Source of the DNA: Kaistella haifensis DSM 19056
GTDB lineage: Bacteria; Bacteroidota; Bacteroidia; Flavobacteriales; Weeksellaceae
Reading direction: 5' to 3'
DNA: 64,000 nucleotides
NCBI RefSeq assembly: GCF_000735695.2
Contig: NZ_JASZ02000008.1
Location: 20,356 to 84,355 of the forward strand
In this document: positions 18,657 through 27,757 of the stretch, piece after piece
Layout of the letters: every line of letters starts with the position of its first letter
Position numbering within the stretch: position 1 is the first letter of the stretch
Notes under the pieces: model-generated
The model's database searches: none
What the model was told of the DNA's origin: nothing
What the model saw: only the letters and a program-made list of their open reading frames with translations
Made by a program: the position numbers and the translations under genes

Positions 18657-18714
18657 GTTGATTTTGAGTAAAAATTGGGTGAAAATGAGTTGGGTTTTGT
18701 CCTAAAGAAAAAAC

Positions 18715-19623
18715 TTAAAAATAACCTCCTTTTTTTCGGTCTTCCATTGCAGCTTCGGTCACTTTATCATCAATTCTGGTTTCGCCACGTTCGGAAATTC
18801 TGGACGCCATAATTTCATTCACCACTTCGTCCAAAGTTGCGGCATCACTTTCTACAGCAGCGGTACAAGTCATATCACCCACAGTTCTGTAACGTACTTT
18901 TTTGTTGATAATGGTATCGTTTTCATCAATCGTAATGAAATCGGAAACGGCGATTAATTGACCATCGTATTCAATAACATCTCTTTGATGCGCAAAATAA
19001 ATCGATGGCAGCTGGATTTTTTCTTTTTTAATGTAATTCCAAACATCAAGTTCAGTCCAGTTTGAAATTGGGAATACCCTCACATTTTCACCTTTTTGAA
19101 TTCTTCCGTTGTAGATATTCCAAAGTTCTGGCCGTTGAAGTTTCGGTTCCCATTGCCCGAATTCATCACGAACAGAGAAAAATCGTTCTTTTGCTCTGGC
19201 TTTTTCTTCATCTCGACGCGCTCCGCCGATACAAGCATCAAATTTGAATTCCTCAATCGTGTCCAAAAGTGTATGGGTTTGAAGCCAGTTTCTGGAAGCA
19301 AATTTGCCTTTCGGTTCGGTCAGTTTTTTCTCGCGAATCGTATTTTCAACTTTTCTTACGATCAGTTCAGCACCGATTTCTTGGGCCAAATGATCACGAT
19401 ATGCTAATGCTTCCGGGAAATTGTGTCCGGTGTCAATATGTACCAACGGAAATGGAATTTTCATTGGTGCGAAAGCTTTTTTTGCCAAATGAACCAGCGT
19501 GATGGAATCCTTACCACCACTGAAAAGCAATGCTGGATTTTCAAATTGTGCTGCTACTTCGCGCATAATGAAAATACTTTCGGCTTCTAATTGTTCCAGA
19601 TAGTCTAATTGATATTTGCTCAT
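18715..19623 (-). CDS. cysD: Sulfate adenylyltransferase subunit 2
   Basis: Catalytic subunit of ATP sulfurylase, making APS from ATP and sulfate. 302 aa from the ATG at 19623 (MSKYQLDYL); an in-frame GTG three codons upstream at 19632 is less likely because family members begin at this point. The PP-loop LLFSGGKDSIT (about residue 36) and RRDEEKARAKER are conserved. The C-terminus ends GGYF, as in other CysD proteins. Third gene of the cys operon. Confidence 0.96.
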   Translation of the reverse strand: MSKYQLDYLEQLEAESIFIMREVAAQFENPALLFSGGKDSITLVHLAKKAFAPMKIPFPLVHIDTGHNFPEALAYRDHLAQEIGAELIVRKVENTIREKKLTEPKGKFASRNWLQTHTLLDTIEEFKFDACIGGARRDEEKARAKERFFSVRDEFGQWEPKLQRPELWNIYNGRIQKGENVRVFPISNWTELDVWNYIKKEKIQLPSIYFAHQRDVIEYDGQLIAVSDFITIDENDTIINKKVRYRTVGDMTCTAAVESDAATLDEVVNEIMASRISERGETRIDDKVTEAAMEDRKKGGYF

Positions 19624-19689
19624 ATTGATCACTAAAAATTTTTTGAAAATTTAATTAAATAAAAAAAATAAAGAAGTTTGGCCAGCGAT

Positions 19690-20382
19690 TTATTTCGAGT
19701 GCAGTCCACATTCCTTCTGGGATTCTTCCCAAAACCACCGGCCGGCTCTCGGGTTTTCACCTTCTGCTATGGCTCTGGTACACGGTTTACAGCCAACGCT
19801 GATAAATCCTTTTTTATGAAGAGGCAAATCCTGAACATTATGCTGTTCGATATAATCTAAAACATCCTGATAGGTCCAGTGAATCAACGGATTGAATTTG
19901 AAAAGCTTTCTATCCTCGTCCCATTCGATCATTTTCATGTTTTCGCGGTTTTCAGATTGTTCACTGCGCAATCCGGTAATCCAAATTTTTGCACCTTCCA
20001 AAGCTCGATTCAATGGTTTCACTTTGCGGATGTAGCAACATTCTTTTCGATTTTCCACGGAATGAAAAAAAGCGTTGATTCCTTTTTCATTCACATATTT
20101 TTCTACATCATTTGCATCGGGAAAATAAACTTCAGTTTTGGTTTTATAGCGTGAATTGTTCTGAGAAAGCAATTCGTAATGTTCATAAAATAGTCTTCCC
20201 GTATCCAAAGTGAAAACTTTAATATTCAGTTTATTTCGAAAAATCATATCCGTAATTACCTGATCTTCTTGCCCTAACGACGTCGAAAAAACCACTCCTT
20301 CAGATATTTTTTCGGTGATGAAGAGAAGACTTTCCTCGGTGGATAAATTTTCGAGATGTACAATATCGTCGGTTGAAAGCAT
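19690..20382 (-). CDS. cysH: APS reductase (Fe-S type)
   Basis: Reduces adenylylsulfate to sulfite. 230 aa. The nucleophile Cys225 is in KECGLH at the C-terminus. Two cysteine pairs, Cys115-Cys116 (ECCYIRK) and Cys198/Cys201 (GCKPC), are the ligands of the [4Fe-4S] cluster that marks enzymes using APS rather than PAPS. This fits the lack of an APS kinase in the operon. The PP-loop-like STSLGQEDQV is present near residue 33. First structural gene of the operon, preceded by its own promoter and operator-like repeat. Confidence 0.94.
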   Translation of the reverse strand: MLSTDDIVHLENLSTEESLLFITEKISEGVVFSTSLGQEDQVITDMIFRNKLNIKVFTLDTGRLFYEHYELLSQNNSRYKTKTEVYFPDANDVEKYVNEKGINAFFHSVENRKECCYIRKVKPLNRALEGAKIWITGLRSEQSENRENMKMIEWDEDRKLFKFNPLIHWTYQDVLDYIEQHNVQDLPLHKKGFISVGCKPCTRAIAEGENPRAGRWFWEESQKECGLHSK

Positions 20383-20405
20383 ATTGAATTCTTTGTTTAT
20401 GGGGG

Positions 20406-20446
20406 CAAATTTACTTTAATAATATTTAATCTACAAAATTGGTAGA
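20406..20446 (-). promoter_or_regulatory. cysH operon promoter overlapped by an inverted repeat
   Basis: On the minus strand a full Bacteroidota promoter is seen: TTTG (complement of 20434-20437), a 20-base spacer, and TAAATTTG (complement of 20406-20413), about 25 bases before the cysH ATG. The inverted repeat TCTAC-n7-GTAGA (20430-20446) covers the -33 box exactly. A repressor bound there would block the promoter; the Rrf2 protein encoded just upstream is the obvious candidate (inference). Confidence 0.7.
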
Positions 20447-20467
20447 CTTATATTGCACAAAAAAAGC

Positions 20468-20875
20468 TTAGTCTTTTAATTCTAGAAGCGATTTTTTTTC
20501 CAAAATAGCCAGCGTCGCATCGCGAACTTCGATCAAAACATCGTGTAGCGAACAGTGATCTTCCGTACAATTGGTGCACTTTTCATAGAAATTAAGACTT
20601 ACACAAGGCAACATTGCAATCGGACCATTTACCAATCGAATGATTCTCGCTAAGGAAATATCTCGTGGATTTTTACTGAAAAAATAGCCGCCACCTTTCC
20701 CTTTTTTACTGTCAAGAATTTCTGCTTTTTTGAGTTCTAAAAGTATGTTTTCTAAAAATTTAAGAGGAATTTTCTTTTTTTCTGCAATTTCGGAAATCAA
20801 AATCGGACCTTCACTTTGCTTTTCAACAAGATATGAAAGTGCCTTCAGTGCGTATTGCGATTTTTTGGATAACAT
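20468..20875 (-). CDS. Rrf2 family transcriptional regulator
   Basis: 135 aa, one winged-helix domain as in IscR, CymR and NsrR. The HTH region is at residues 25-50 (ISEIAEKKKIPLKFLENI) and the wing has KGKGGGYF. A cluster of four cysteines, Cys91, Cys100, Cys103 and Cys108, sits where IscR-like proteins hold an Fe-S cluster. It lies directly upstream of cysH in the same direction (85-base gap), so a role in sulfur control like that of CymR is likely. A -7 box TACTTTTG (complement of 20880-20887) ends five bases before the ATG, suggesting a leaderless mRNA. Confidence 0.88.
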   Translation of the reverse strand: MLSKKSQYALKALSYLVEKQSEGPILISEIAEKKKIPLKFLENILLELKKAEILDSKKGKGGGYFFSKNPRDISLARIIRLVNGPIAMLPCVSLNFYEKCTNCTEDHCSLHDVLIEVRDATLAILEKKSLLELKD

Positions 20876-20959
20876 TTAGCAAAAGTAATAAAAATAGAAA
20901 ATATAAAATTTCGACTTCCATTTAAAATTGATTAAGTTCGCATAAATTTACTTTAGATT

Positions 20960-21388
20960 ATGTTCAGTAAACAGGAAGCACAACAACTAAAAAAAGATTT
21001 TTGGATCGCATTTGGGAAAAGTTTTCCTAGAAAATGGTTATTGTATGACACGAAAATTAAAGATTTTTCTTTTAAATTTTACGCAGACAACAAGAAAGCT
21101 GAAGTTTCTATCGATATCGAAATGAAAGATGAACTCTTCCGAAATGCTTATTACGAGAAGATTTGGTCGCTGGAGGAAATGCTCAGAGAAGAAGTTGGCG
21201 ATTTTTATAAAGACGAATTTTACACTTTGGAAAACGGTAAAGTAATTTCCAGAATTTGGGTTTCCAAAGAAAATGTTTCGATTTTCAACAAAAATTCCTG
21301 GCAAGAAATTTTCGAGTTTTTTGTGGAGAAAATGGCCGGTTTCGAAAGGTTTTTTTACGATTACGAAAATTTTATCAAAGATGTTTGA
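20960..21388 (+). CDS. DUF4268 domain protein
   Basis: 142 aa, acidic and aromatic-rich, no signal peptide or membrane segment. The pattern FSKQEAQQLKKDFW at the start and SIFNKNSWQEIFEFFVEKM near the end is that of DUF4268, a small cytoplasmic family of unknown function; related domains occur at the end of some nuclease-like proteins. It is transcribed alone, divergent from the Rrf2 gene, and ends at a bidirectional terminator. Confidence 0.75.
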   Translation: MFSKQEAQQLKKDFWIAFGKSFPRKWLLYDTKIKDFSFKFYADNKKAEVSIDIEMKDELFRNAYYEKIWSLEEMLREEVGDFYKDEFYTLENGKVISRIWVSKENVSIFNKNSWQEIFEFFVEKMAGFERFFYDYENFIKDV

Positions 21389-21395
21389 ATAATAA

Positions 21396-21424
21396 AAAGG
21401 TTTCAAATTTTGAAACCGTTTTTA
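21396..21424. terminator. Bidirectional terminator between DUF4268 gene and gldG
   Basis: GGTTTCAAA (21399-21407) and TTTGAAACC (21409-21417) form a stem with A and T runs on either side, between convergent stops. Confidence 0.8.
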
Positions 21425-21438
21425 ATTTAAATGAATTT

Positions 21439-23094
21439 TTAAGCAAATTTCTTTTTTCTAAGCCAGAAGAAAAAACCTCCTAGAAGTCCGATCAATGAAA
21501 TAGGAATCAGTAAATTAATCCATTGCCATTTCGATCTTTCTTCGTCAATTCTTTGTCGGTCGAGCAAGCGTGCTTCGATATTTCGGTTTCGGAGTTCCAT
21601 TAAATTAGAATCATCCAAAAGAAAATCGAGTGCGTTTCTCAGGAATTGTTCGTTTCCGTAGGTTTGTTTAGTGAGCAAATCTTCGCCCAAAGGCAGTGCT
21701 TTTCCTTTGTAAACCTGGTTTCTTCCGATATCGCCGTCGGCAATTACGATCATTTTATTGTCTGCACTTTGCGCTTTAAAATTTGGGAAATTTGTTCTTT
21801 CAATTCTCGAAGCGTACGCAGAATTGAATTTTCCTTCTAAACTTACCGCGAAAATTTTTGGACTGCTTGGTTGGTCGAACTCACTAAGGGAATCTGTACG
21901 TACAATCTCGCTTAAAGCAATATAATTCGGGACTTGTTTCACATTGGTTCTTTCGCTGGATTCGAAAAGAACATTTGTTTTAATATTTTTTCTTCCCAAA
22001 GTGTCGATGGAAGTCGGAAATTCGAATTTTACAGGATTGATATTTTTGGTAATCGGGTTTTTGTTTTCAGCAATTCCGAGTGGGAAATAAGGCCAAAGAA
22101 AACTACTGAATTGTGGATTTCCTGCCACTTCACCTGAAACAATTCTGATCAGTGCGGATTTCTGCATATCCTTCACCAATCCTGGATTGATGCGGATTCC
22201 GTAATTGAAAAAAAAATCCGTAAGATTGGTATCCATCGGGTAAGCCATGATTTTTTTTGATTGAAAAAGAGTGTCCATTTCAGTATTTACGGCATCAATC
22301 ATCCACAAAGTTTTTCCGCCATTCATGATGTATTGATCAAGGATTACTTTTTCGTTTTCGGTGAATGGTTTTCGTGGTTTTGCGATTACTAAAGCGTCCA
22401 TATTTTTCAATTTAGGAACGTCGGCTAAGGTTAATTCTTTTTCGTTTGCCGGGATTATCGGACCTGCGTTGTAATTTTCGAGCGCCATTTCCATAAAACC
22501 TTGAAATTGTTCCGGCCCCAATTCGTCTTGATTGATCAGAATTCCGATATTTTTCTTTTTTTCTTCGGTAATGGCTTTAATATTTGAAGCAAAATTATAT
22601 TCCAAATTTTCGATCGAGCGGGTGAGTTGTTCGGAAGCATCGATTCCTGTTTGGTTGATGATTAAAGGAATTGATGTGCCGTAAGAATTATATTTAATGG
22701 CAGCAAACGGAAACATCACGATTTCCGAGATTTTCCCGTCTTTCATGTCCGGAAGGATCGAAGGTTGCATTCCCATTGCGGCCAAAGTATCTTTCGACAT
22801 TTTGGTTTTAATCGGATCGATGAATTTGTAATCGATTTTCGGATTGATTTTTCGAAATTCTTCTAACATAAATTTCGTTTCATTCTGCAATTGACGGAAA
22901 CTTGCCGGGAAATCACCTTCCAGATAAACATCGACTGTTAAAGGTTTTTCAACCGATTCCAAAATCTTAATGGTAGCATCGGAGAGGGTGTATCTTTTTT
23001 CCTGAGTAAGATCCAGTCGTTTCGAGAAAATTCCGAAAACTCCGGCCAATAAAACGAGTGCGAGAATGCTATATATAATGTTCTTTTTATTCAT
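21439..23094 (-). CDS. gldG: Gliding-motility ABC transporter component GldG
   Basis: 551 aa. One membrane segment at each end (IIYSILALVLLAGVFGIF near residue 5 and a second at about 530-545 followed by WLRKKKFA), with a large periplasmic domain of the GldG/ABC-type_uncharacterised family between. In Flavobacterium GldA (ATPase), GldF (permease) and GldG are needed for gliding. gldA is not in this window, so the ATPase must be encoded elsewhere. The start is 24 bases after the gldF stop. Confidence 0.93.
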   Translation of the reverse strand: MNKKNIIYSILALVLLAGVFGIFSKRLDLTQEKRYTLSDATIKILESVEKPLTVDVYLEGDFPASFRQLQNETKFMLEEFRKINPKIDYKFIDPIKTKMSKDTLAAMGMQPSILPDMKDGKISEIVMFPFAAIKYNSYGTSIPLIINQTGIDASEQLTRSIENLEYNFASNIKAITEEKKKNIGILINQDELGPEQFQGFMEMALENYNAGPIIPANEKELTLADVPKLKNMDALVIAKPRKPFTENEKVILDQYIMNGGKTLWMIDAVNTEMDTLFQSKKIMAYPMDTNLTDFFFNYGIRINPGLVKDMQKSALIRIVSGEVAGNPQFSSFLWPYFPLGIAENKNPITKNINPVKFEFPTSIDTLGRKNIKTNVLFESSERTNVKQVPNYIALSEIVRTDSLSEFDQPSSPKIFAVSLEGKFNSAYASRIERTNFPNFKAQSADNKMIVIADGDIGRNQVYKGKALPLGEDLLTKQTYGNEQFLRNALDFLLDDSNLMELRNRNIEARLLDRQRIDEERSKWQWINLLIPISLIGLLGGFFFWLRKKKFA

Positions 23095-23118
23095 TTTTAA
23101 ATGTCTAAACGGTTCAGA

Positions 23119-23847
23119 TTATTTTTTCTTTTCTACAAAAATTTTTGCCAAAAACAAACAAATTCCTATTACTAAAATGAAATAGAAAACATCTTTGGTA
23201 TCGATTAAACCGCGTGTGAAAGCTAGAAAATGCTGATAAAATCCAAGTTTGGAAAGCACATAATCTGCACCGCCCAATAATTTATAACTTGCCAATTGCT
23301 CGATCCCGAAATAGAAAATAAAACATAGGAAAACGCCGAGTAAATAAGCCATAATTTGGTTCTGAGAAAGGGAAGAAGCCAAGATTCCGACAGCCGAAAA
23401 TGCTGCGGTAAGAATGACTAATCCAAAATAACTTCCGAAAGTTGCTCCCAAATCGATATTGCCTTCCGGAACGCCCAAAACGTAAACCGTGTATAAGTAA
23501 AACAGCGAAGGAATTAGGCAAAAAATCCCAACCAGCCATACGGAAAGAAATTTTCCGACGATGATTTCGGAGATTTTAATTGGTTGTGAGAAAAGCCAGT
23601 TCAAAGTTCCGTATTGTTGCTCTTCTGCCAAAGTTTTCATCGAAATTGCGGGAATGATGAACATGAGCAACCAAGGAACCAAAACGAAATAACTTTGAAG
23701 AGAAGCAGTTCCGATATCGAAAATATTGGAATCGTTTTCGAAGAAAAACAGAAAAAGGGTTCCGATTAAACTGAATGCTGCGATAATCAGCCACGCGCTC
23801 CAATTTCCGAAATAACTCCAAAGTTCTTTTTTAAATATTGCGATCAT
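23119..23847 (-). CDS. gldF: Gliding-motility ABC transporter permease GldF
   Basis: 242 aa, about six membrane segments of the ABC-2 permease type; begins MIAIFKKELWSYFGNW and has PAISMKTLAEEQQYGTLNWL, which are typical of GldF. It is the membrane partner of GldG and of the GldA ATPase. The gene lies between hemJ (31 bases upstream) and gldG, all on the minus strand, likely one transcript. Confidence 0.93.
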   Translation of the reverse strand: MIAIFKKELWSYFGNWSAWLIIAAFSLIGTLFLFFFENDSNIFDIGTASLQSYFVLVPWLLMFIIPAISMKTLAEEQQYGTLNWLFSQPIKISEIIVGKFLSVWLVGIFCLIPSLFYLYTVYVLGVPEGNIDLGATFGSYFGLVILTAAFSAVGILASSLSQNQIMAYLLGVFLCFIFYFGIEQLASYKLLGGADYVLSKLGFYQHFLAFTRGLIDTKDVFYFILVIGICLFLAKIFVEKKK

Positions 23848-23878
23848 TTTTTATAATGAATTTATTTGAAAATAAAAT

Positions 23879-24421
23879 TTATTTTTTCTTGTTGACCAAT
23901 TTTACCGTCGTCATAATGAGCACAACCAAAACGATAAATCCTACAATTAATTGCCACCAATATTCGATGATCATTGATTTGAGAATTACCGTAAACACTA
24001 CTAGAAATAAAATGAAAGTAGCAATTTCATTAGCTTGCCGAAGTTTGATGTTTGCTATAGGAAGAGTTTTTCCGGCGAGAGTTTTCATTTGTAAAACTTT
24101 TTTCCAGCACCAGAAATGATAAAATGCAAGTCCAATCAAAAAGGTCAGTTTTAGGTGGAACCAGGGCGTTTTCATTAACCCGAAATTTAGAATAATCATC
24201 GTTAAACCACTTGCAAGCATGATGATTCCTGCCGGAACGGTGATGATATTCCATAATCTTCTCGCCATGAAAATGTATTGTTCTCGTAGGATTTGTTTTT
24301 TTTGATCCTCAAAACTATCGGTGTCTTTATAATAGACGAACAGCCGAACCAGGTAAAAAATTCCTGAAAAATAACTCACCATGAAAATGATGTGAATGGC
24401 TTTGATAATGGTATAAAGCAT
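23879..24421 (-). CDS. hemJ: HemJ-type protoporphyrinogen IX oxidase (CopD-like)
   Basis: 180 aa, four or five membrane helices. The family marks are present: KAIHIIFMVSYFSGIFYLVRLFVYY near the start (His10 is the putative haem ligand) and KLRQANEIAT in the second half, equivalent to the KxRxxNExPT motif of HemJ. The enzyme oxidises protoporphyrinogen to protoporphyrin in haem synthesis. It may be annotated as a CopD family protein elsewhere. A -7 box TATCTTTG lies 17-24 bases upstream. Confidence 0.8.
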   Translation of the reverse strand: MLYTIIKAIHIIFMVSYFSGIFYLVRLFVYYKDTDSFEDQKKQILREQYIFMARRLWNIITVPAGIIMLASGLTMIILNFGLMKTPWFHLKLTFLIGLAFYHFWCWKKVLQMKTLAGKTLPIANIKLRQANEIATFILFLVVFTVILKSMIIEYWWQLIVGFIVLVVLIMTTVKLVNKKK

Positions 24422-24437
24422 CTGAAAAATTTATGTG

Positions 24438-24445
24438 CAAAGATA
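24438..24445 (-). promoter_or_regulatory. -7 box of hemJ-gldF-gldG
   Basis: TATCTTTG on the minus strand fits TAnnTTTG. It would give a leader of about ten bases. No -33 TTG is evident. Confidence 0.5.
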
Positions 24446-24571
24446 AAAGATTTATGTTTAGGAAATGGTATGGATACGATTGTCTTATTATTAATGTTAA
24501 AATTGCCTTTTTAAGGGAGAATTCCATTTTTTTTAGTTTTTTTGTAAACTAATAATGTTTAAAATATCAAT

Positions 24572-26730
24572 ATGAAAAGAATTTTCCAATTGTGTTTTGG
24601 TTTGGCCTTTTTCTCATTCGGTTTTTCTCAGGAATTAAAACCGGTTGCTGAAAAAGTGAAAAACGCGCACGTTGCCAACAAAACTTTTGTAAAGTACAGT
24701 CCCTTCACTGTGGATTCGTCACCGAATAAGCAGATTGCTTACCGCACTGCAGCAGAAGGTATTACAGTAATGAAACTGCAAAACGCTGAATTGCTGAGGA
24801 TTAATACTGAAAAACCCGAAGCTTTAGAAATGGATTTTCCTTTTGAAGGGAAAAACATCACTGTAGAATTGGTGAAAAACAATTTTTTCACACATGTTTC
24901 AAAGTTAATACCGATAAAGGCTACATCAATTACACGCCGGGAGTGTACTATCAGGGAATTGTGAAAGGTGATCAGGAATCGCTTGTAGCAATTAGTTTTT
25001 TCAAAGATGATGTGGTTGGCGTAACTTCCATTAAAAATATTGGGAACATTGTTATCGGTAAATCCAAAAACGCGGATGAATTTGTTTCTTATAATGACCA
25101 AAAACTGAAAGGCGAAAATCCTTTTTCGTGCTCCGCAGATGAGTTGGTTGAAAATAAAAAATTGGCAGCTCCATCTTACGATCCGAAAACGATGACGGCA
25201 AAGAAAACCGATAACTGTGTGAGAATTTATTACGAAGCAGGTTACGGTCCTTACACCCAAAATGGTTCTAACGTTACTACAACGACCAACTGGGTTACTT
25301 CAATGCACAATAATATTTCGACATTATATGCAAATGACGGAATTACCGTCGCTTTGAGTGAAATTATGGTTTGGACAAGTACCGATCCTTATTCAGGAAC
25401 TCCATCGAATATCTTGAATCAGTTCCGAACTACAAGAACTTCATTTAATGGAGATGTTGCACAATTGTTGAGAAACCCAGCTACAACAAGTATCGCATGG
25501 GTGAATGCTTTATGTAGTTCTTACAAATATTCTTACTCAGGAGTGAATTTCAGCTATCAGGATGTTCCTACTTATTCATGGAATATCGAAGCAATGACCC
25601 ATGAAATTGGACATAATTTAGGATCTCCCCATACGCATGCCTGTAACTGGAACGGAAACAATACCGCGATTGATGGTTGTGGACCTGCTTCCGGAAATAA
25701 TGAAGGTTGTGACGCTCCACTTCCAACAGAAACCGGAGGTACAATCATGAGTTATTGCCATTTGGTTTCCTCTGTCGGAATAAATTTTGCCAACGGATTT
25801 GGTCCTCAACCGGGTGCTTTGATTAGAGCCACTGTGAACTCTAAAGAATGTCTAGGTACAGATTGTGTGGCATCTTGCGAATCTACCATTACTGGACTTA
25901 CTTTGAGCAATGTTACAACCAATTCAGCTACAGCTACAATTGTGGATAATGTAGCAACAAGTTGGAAATATAAACTTTCTAAAATGGACGGAACTGTAAT
26001 TTCTTCCGGGACAACTACAAATAAAGTGTTGCAATTCAGTAATTTAAGTGCGGGAACTTATTATAACGTTGCTGTGGGAACCGAATGTTCAGGGCCGCAA
26101 GCTTTTGCTTATGAACAACTTATTCTTACCGATGCAAACTGGTGTAGTGGTGTTGCATTTACCGATCCGGGAGGTGCGGATACCAATTACGGAGATAGTC
26201 AAATTATTACCAAAACTTTCTATCCATCAAATTCAAATGAAAAATTGAAACTTACTTTCTCTTTATTTGATACCGAAGCCGATTATGATTTTATGAATGT
26301 TTATAACGGACCAACGACTGGCTCCCCAAGATTTAGCGGAGGTACACAACTTTCCGGAACTACAATTCCAGGTCCATTTACTTCTACCCATGCAACCGGC
26401 GCGATTACCGTAAGATTTATTTCGGATGCCGGAGCTACTGCAGCAGGTTGGAACGCTACTTTTGAATGTACTACTTTGGCTACAGGCGAAACTACGGCTG
26501 CAAATTCCGTAAGCATCACTCAATCATCAGTAAAAGGAATTTTCGACATCAAATCTAAAGATAAAATTCTTTCTTACTCGGTGTTTGATACATCAGGAAA
26601 ATTGGTGAAAAATAACTTGAAATCTAATTCAACTGATAAAAAAGTAGATCTTTCCACTTTCCCAAAAGGAACTTATGTGGTAAGTGTGACCACTTCAAAA
26701 GAAACGGTTACCAAAAAATTAATCAGATAA
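24572..26730 (+). pseudogene. Secreted reprolysin-like metalloprotease, frameshifted
   Basis: Two overlapping frames together make one protein. Frame 1 (24572-24964) has a signal peptide (MKRIFQLCFGLAFFSFGFSQ) and the start of a propeptide. After NNFFTH the homologous sequence continues in another frame as FKVNTDKGYINYTPGVYYQG and runs to 26730. One missing base near 24895-24899 explains it. Frame 2 holds the catalytic HEIGHNLGSPH (HExxHxxGxxH, metzincin), MSYC as the Met-turn, an FN3-like part, a CUB domain (from about WCSGVAF) and a T9SS type A tail ending VTKKLIR. It is either a real inactivating mutation or a sequencing error; everything downstream is intact. Confidence 0.85.
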
Positions 26731-26750
26731 AAGAACTGAAATCAATGAAA

Positions 26751-26781
26751 AAGCCGTCTCGAAAGAGGCGGCTTTTTTTAT
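26751..26781. terminator. Terminator after metalloprotease gene, bidirectional
   Basis: AAGCCGTCTC (26751-26760) and GAGGCGGCTT (26765-26774) form a 10-bp stem with one mismatch and a GAAA loop, followed by T7 and preceded by A5. Confidence 0.88.
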
Positions 26782-26800
26782 TTTTAATAATTAAATTTAA

Positions 26801-27628
26801 TTAAAAAAATTCAATATAAATACTTTCGCCAACCTTCATGCCGAATAATGTTTTTGCACCATTTTGGTTATTCCCTTTGTAAATAGTAAGCTCCAGTAAA
26901 CCCGCATCATTGAAGATTGCTACAGATTTGCCATGATATTCGTGCTCATTTTGCCAATCGCTGACAAACTCGGTATATTGATTGTAAATTCTAGAAAGTG
27001 CCAAATTTCTGAACTTCACGATGAAATTTTCATAACCAACGCCGTTTTTTTCGAAGAATTTTTTGCTGATGTTTGAAATTACATTCCCGAAATTATCGAT
27101 ATACATGATTTCACCGATGATCATTCTTTCACTTTCATTGTACACCGCTCTCGGAAACGAAAGTTGCTTCGGATTTTTGTACTTTCTACCGATAACTTCT
27201 GGTAAACCACCATTTTTTAAATGCACCGCTGCAGGCGCAAAAATATCGGTTGAGGTGAAATTAACTTCGTCATCAAATCGATTGTTAAAAGTAATTTCGT
27301 ACACAGCTTCCGGCTTGATGTCGTAGAAAATTAAACTTAAAACTCCATTATCTGCCGCGATAAAATAATGCCCATCTGCTTGATAAAGAATGCATTTTCT
27401 GTCTTTGGTATAAAAACTATCTACGGCAATGATATGAACAGTGCCTTTCGGGAAAAAAGAATAGGCATTTCTTACGATGTACGCGGTTTGAAGAAGGTTA
27501 TAGGCTTGGATTTCATGGGAAATATCTGCAATTTTTACATTTTCATTTAAGCTCAGGATTTTTCCCTTCACAGAAGGAACCCTGTGATCTACCAACCCAT
27601 AATCTGATGTGAATGTAATAATAGACAT
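26801..27628 (-). CDS. SAM hydroxide adenosyltransferase (DUF62)
   Basis: 275 aa. Starts MSIITFTSDYGLVDHRV, the signature of the family once called DUF62, with ADNGVLS and FTSTDIFAPAA further on. Members hydrolyse S-adenosylmethionine to adenosine and methionine using an activated water; related enzymes are fluorinases and chlorinases. The FTSTDIFAPAA stretch is of the hydrolase-like type, so halogenation is unlikely. Stands alone, divergent from phoH. Confidence 0.9.
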   Translation of the reverse strand: MSIITFTSDYGLVDHRVPSVKGKILSLNENVKIADISHEIQAYNLLQTAYIVRNAYSFFPKGTVHIIAVDSFYTKDRKCILYQADGHYFIAADNGVLSLIFYDIKPEAVYEITFNNRFDDEVNFTSTDIFAPAAVHLKNGGLPEVIGRKYKNPKQLSFPRAVYNESERMIIGEIMYIDNFGNVISNISKKFFEKNGVGYENFIVKFRNLALSRIYNQYTEFVSDWQNEHEYHGKSVAIFNDAGLLELTIYKGNNQNGAKTLFGMKVGESIYIEFF

Positions 27629-27757
27629 GATGATTTGTAAAGAATCGCAAATTTAGTTTAAAAAAATATTTTTCTTCTCATTGTGGAAAATAAAAATGCC
27701 GTATTTGAAATTATTTCGATAATTTTAGGGAAAATATTAATATTAAAGAACACTTAA

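Noticed and set aside
24943..26730. A separate gene starting at the GTG at 24943
   Set aside because: Its upstream frame continues the same protein without signal peptide or promoter; it is the second half of the frameshifted metalloprotease.
26801..27628. DUF62 protein as a fluorinase or chlorinase
   Set aside because: The insert loop typical of halogenases is not seen. The sequence fits the common SAM-hydrolysing type.
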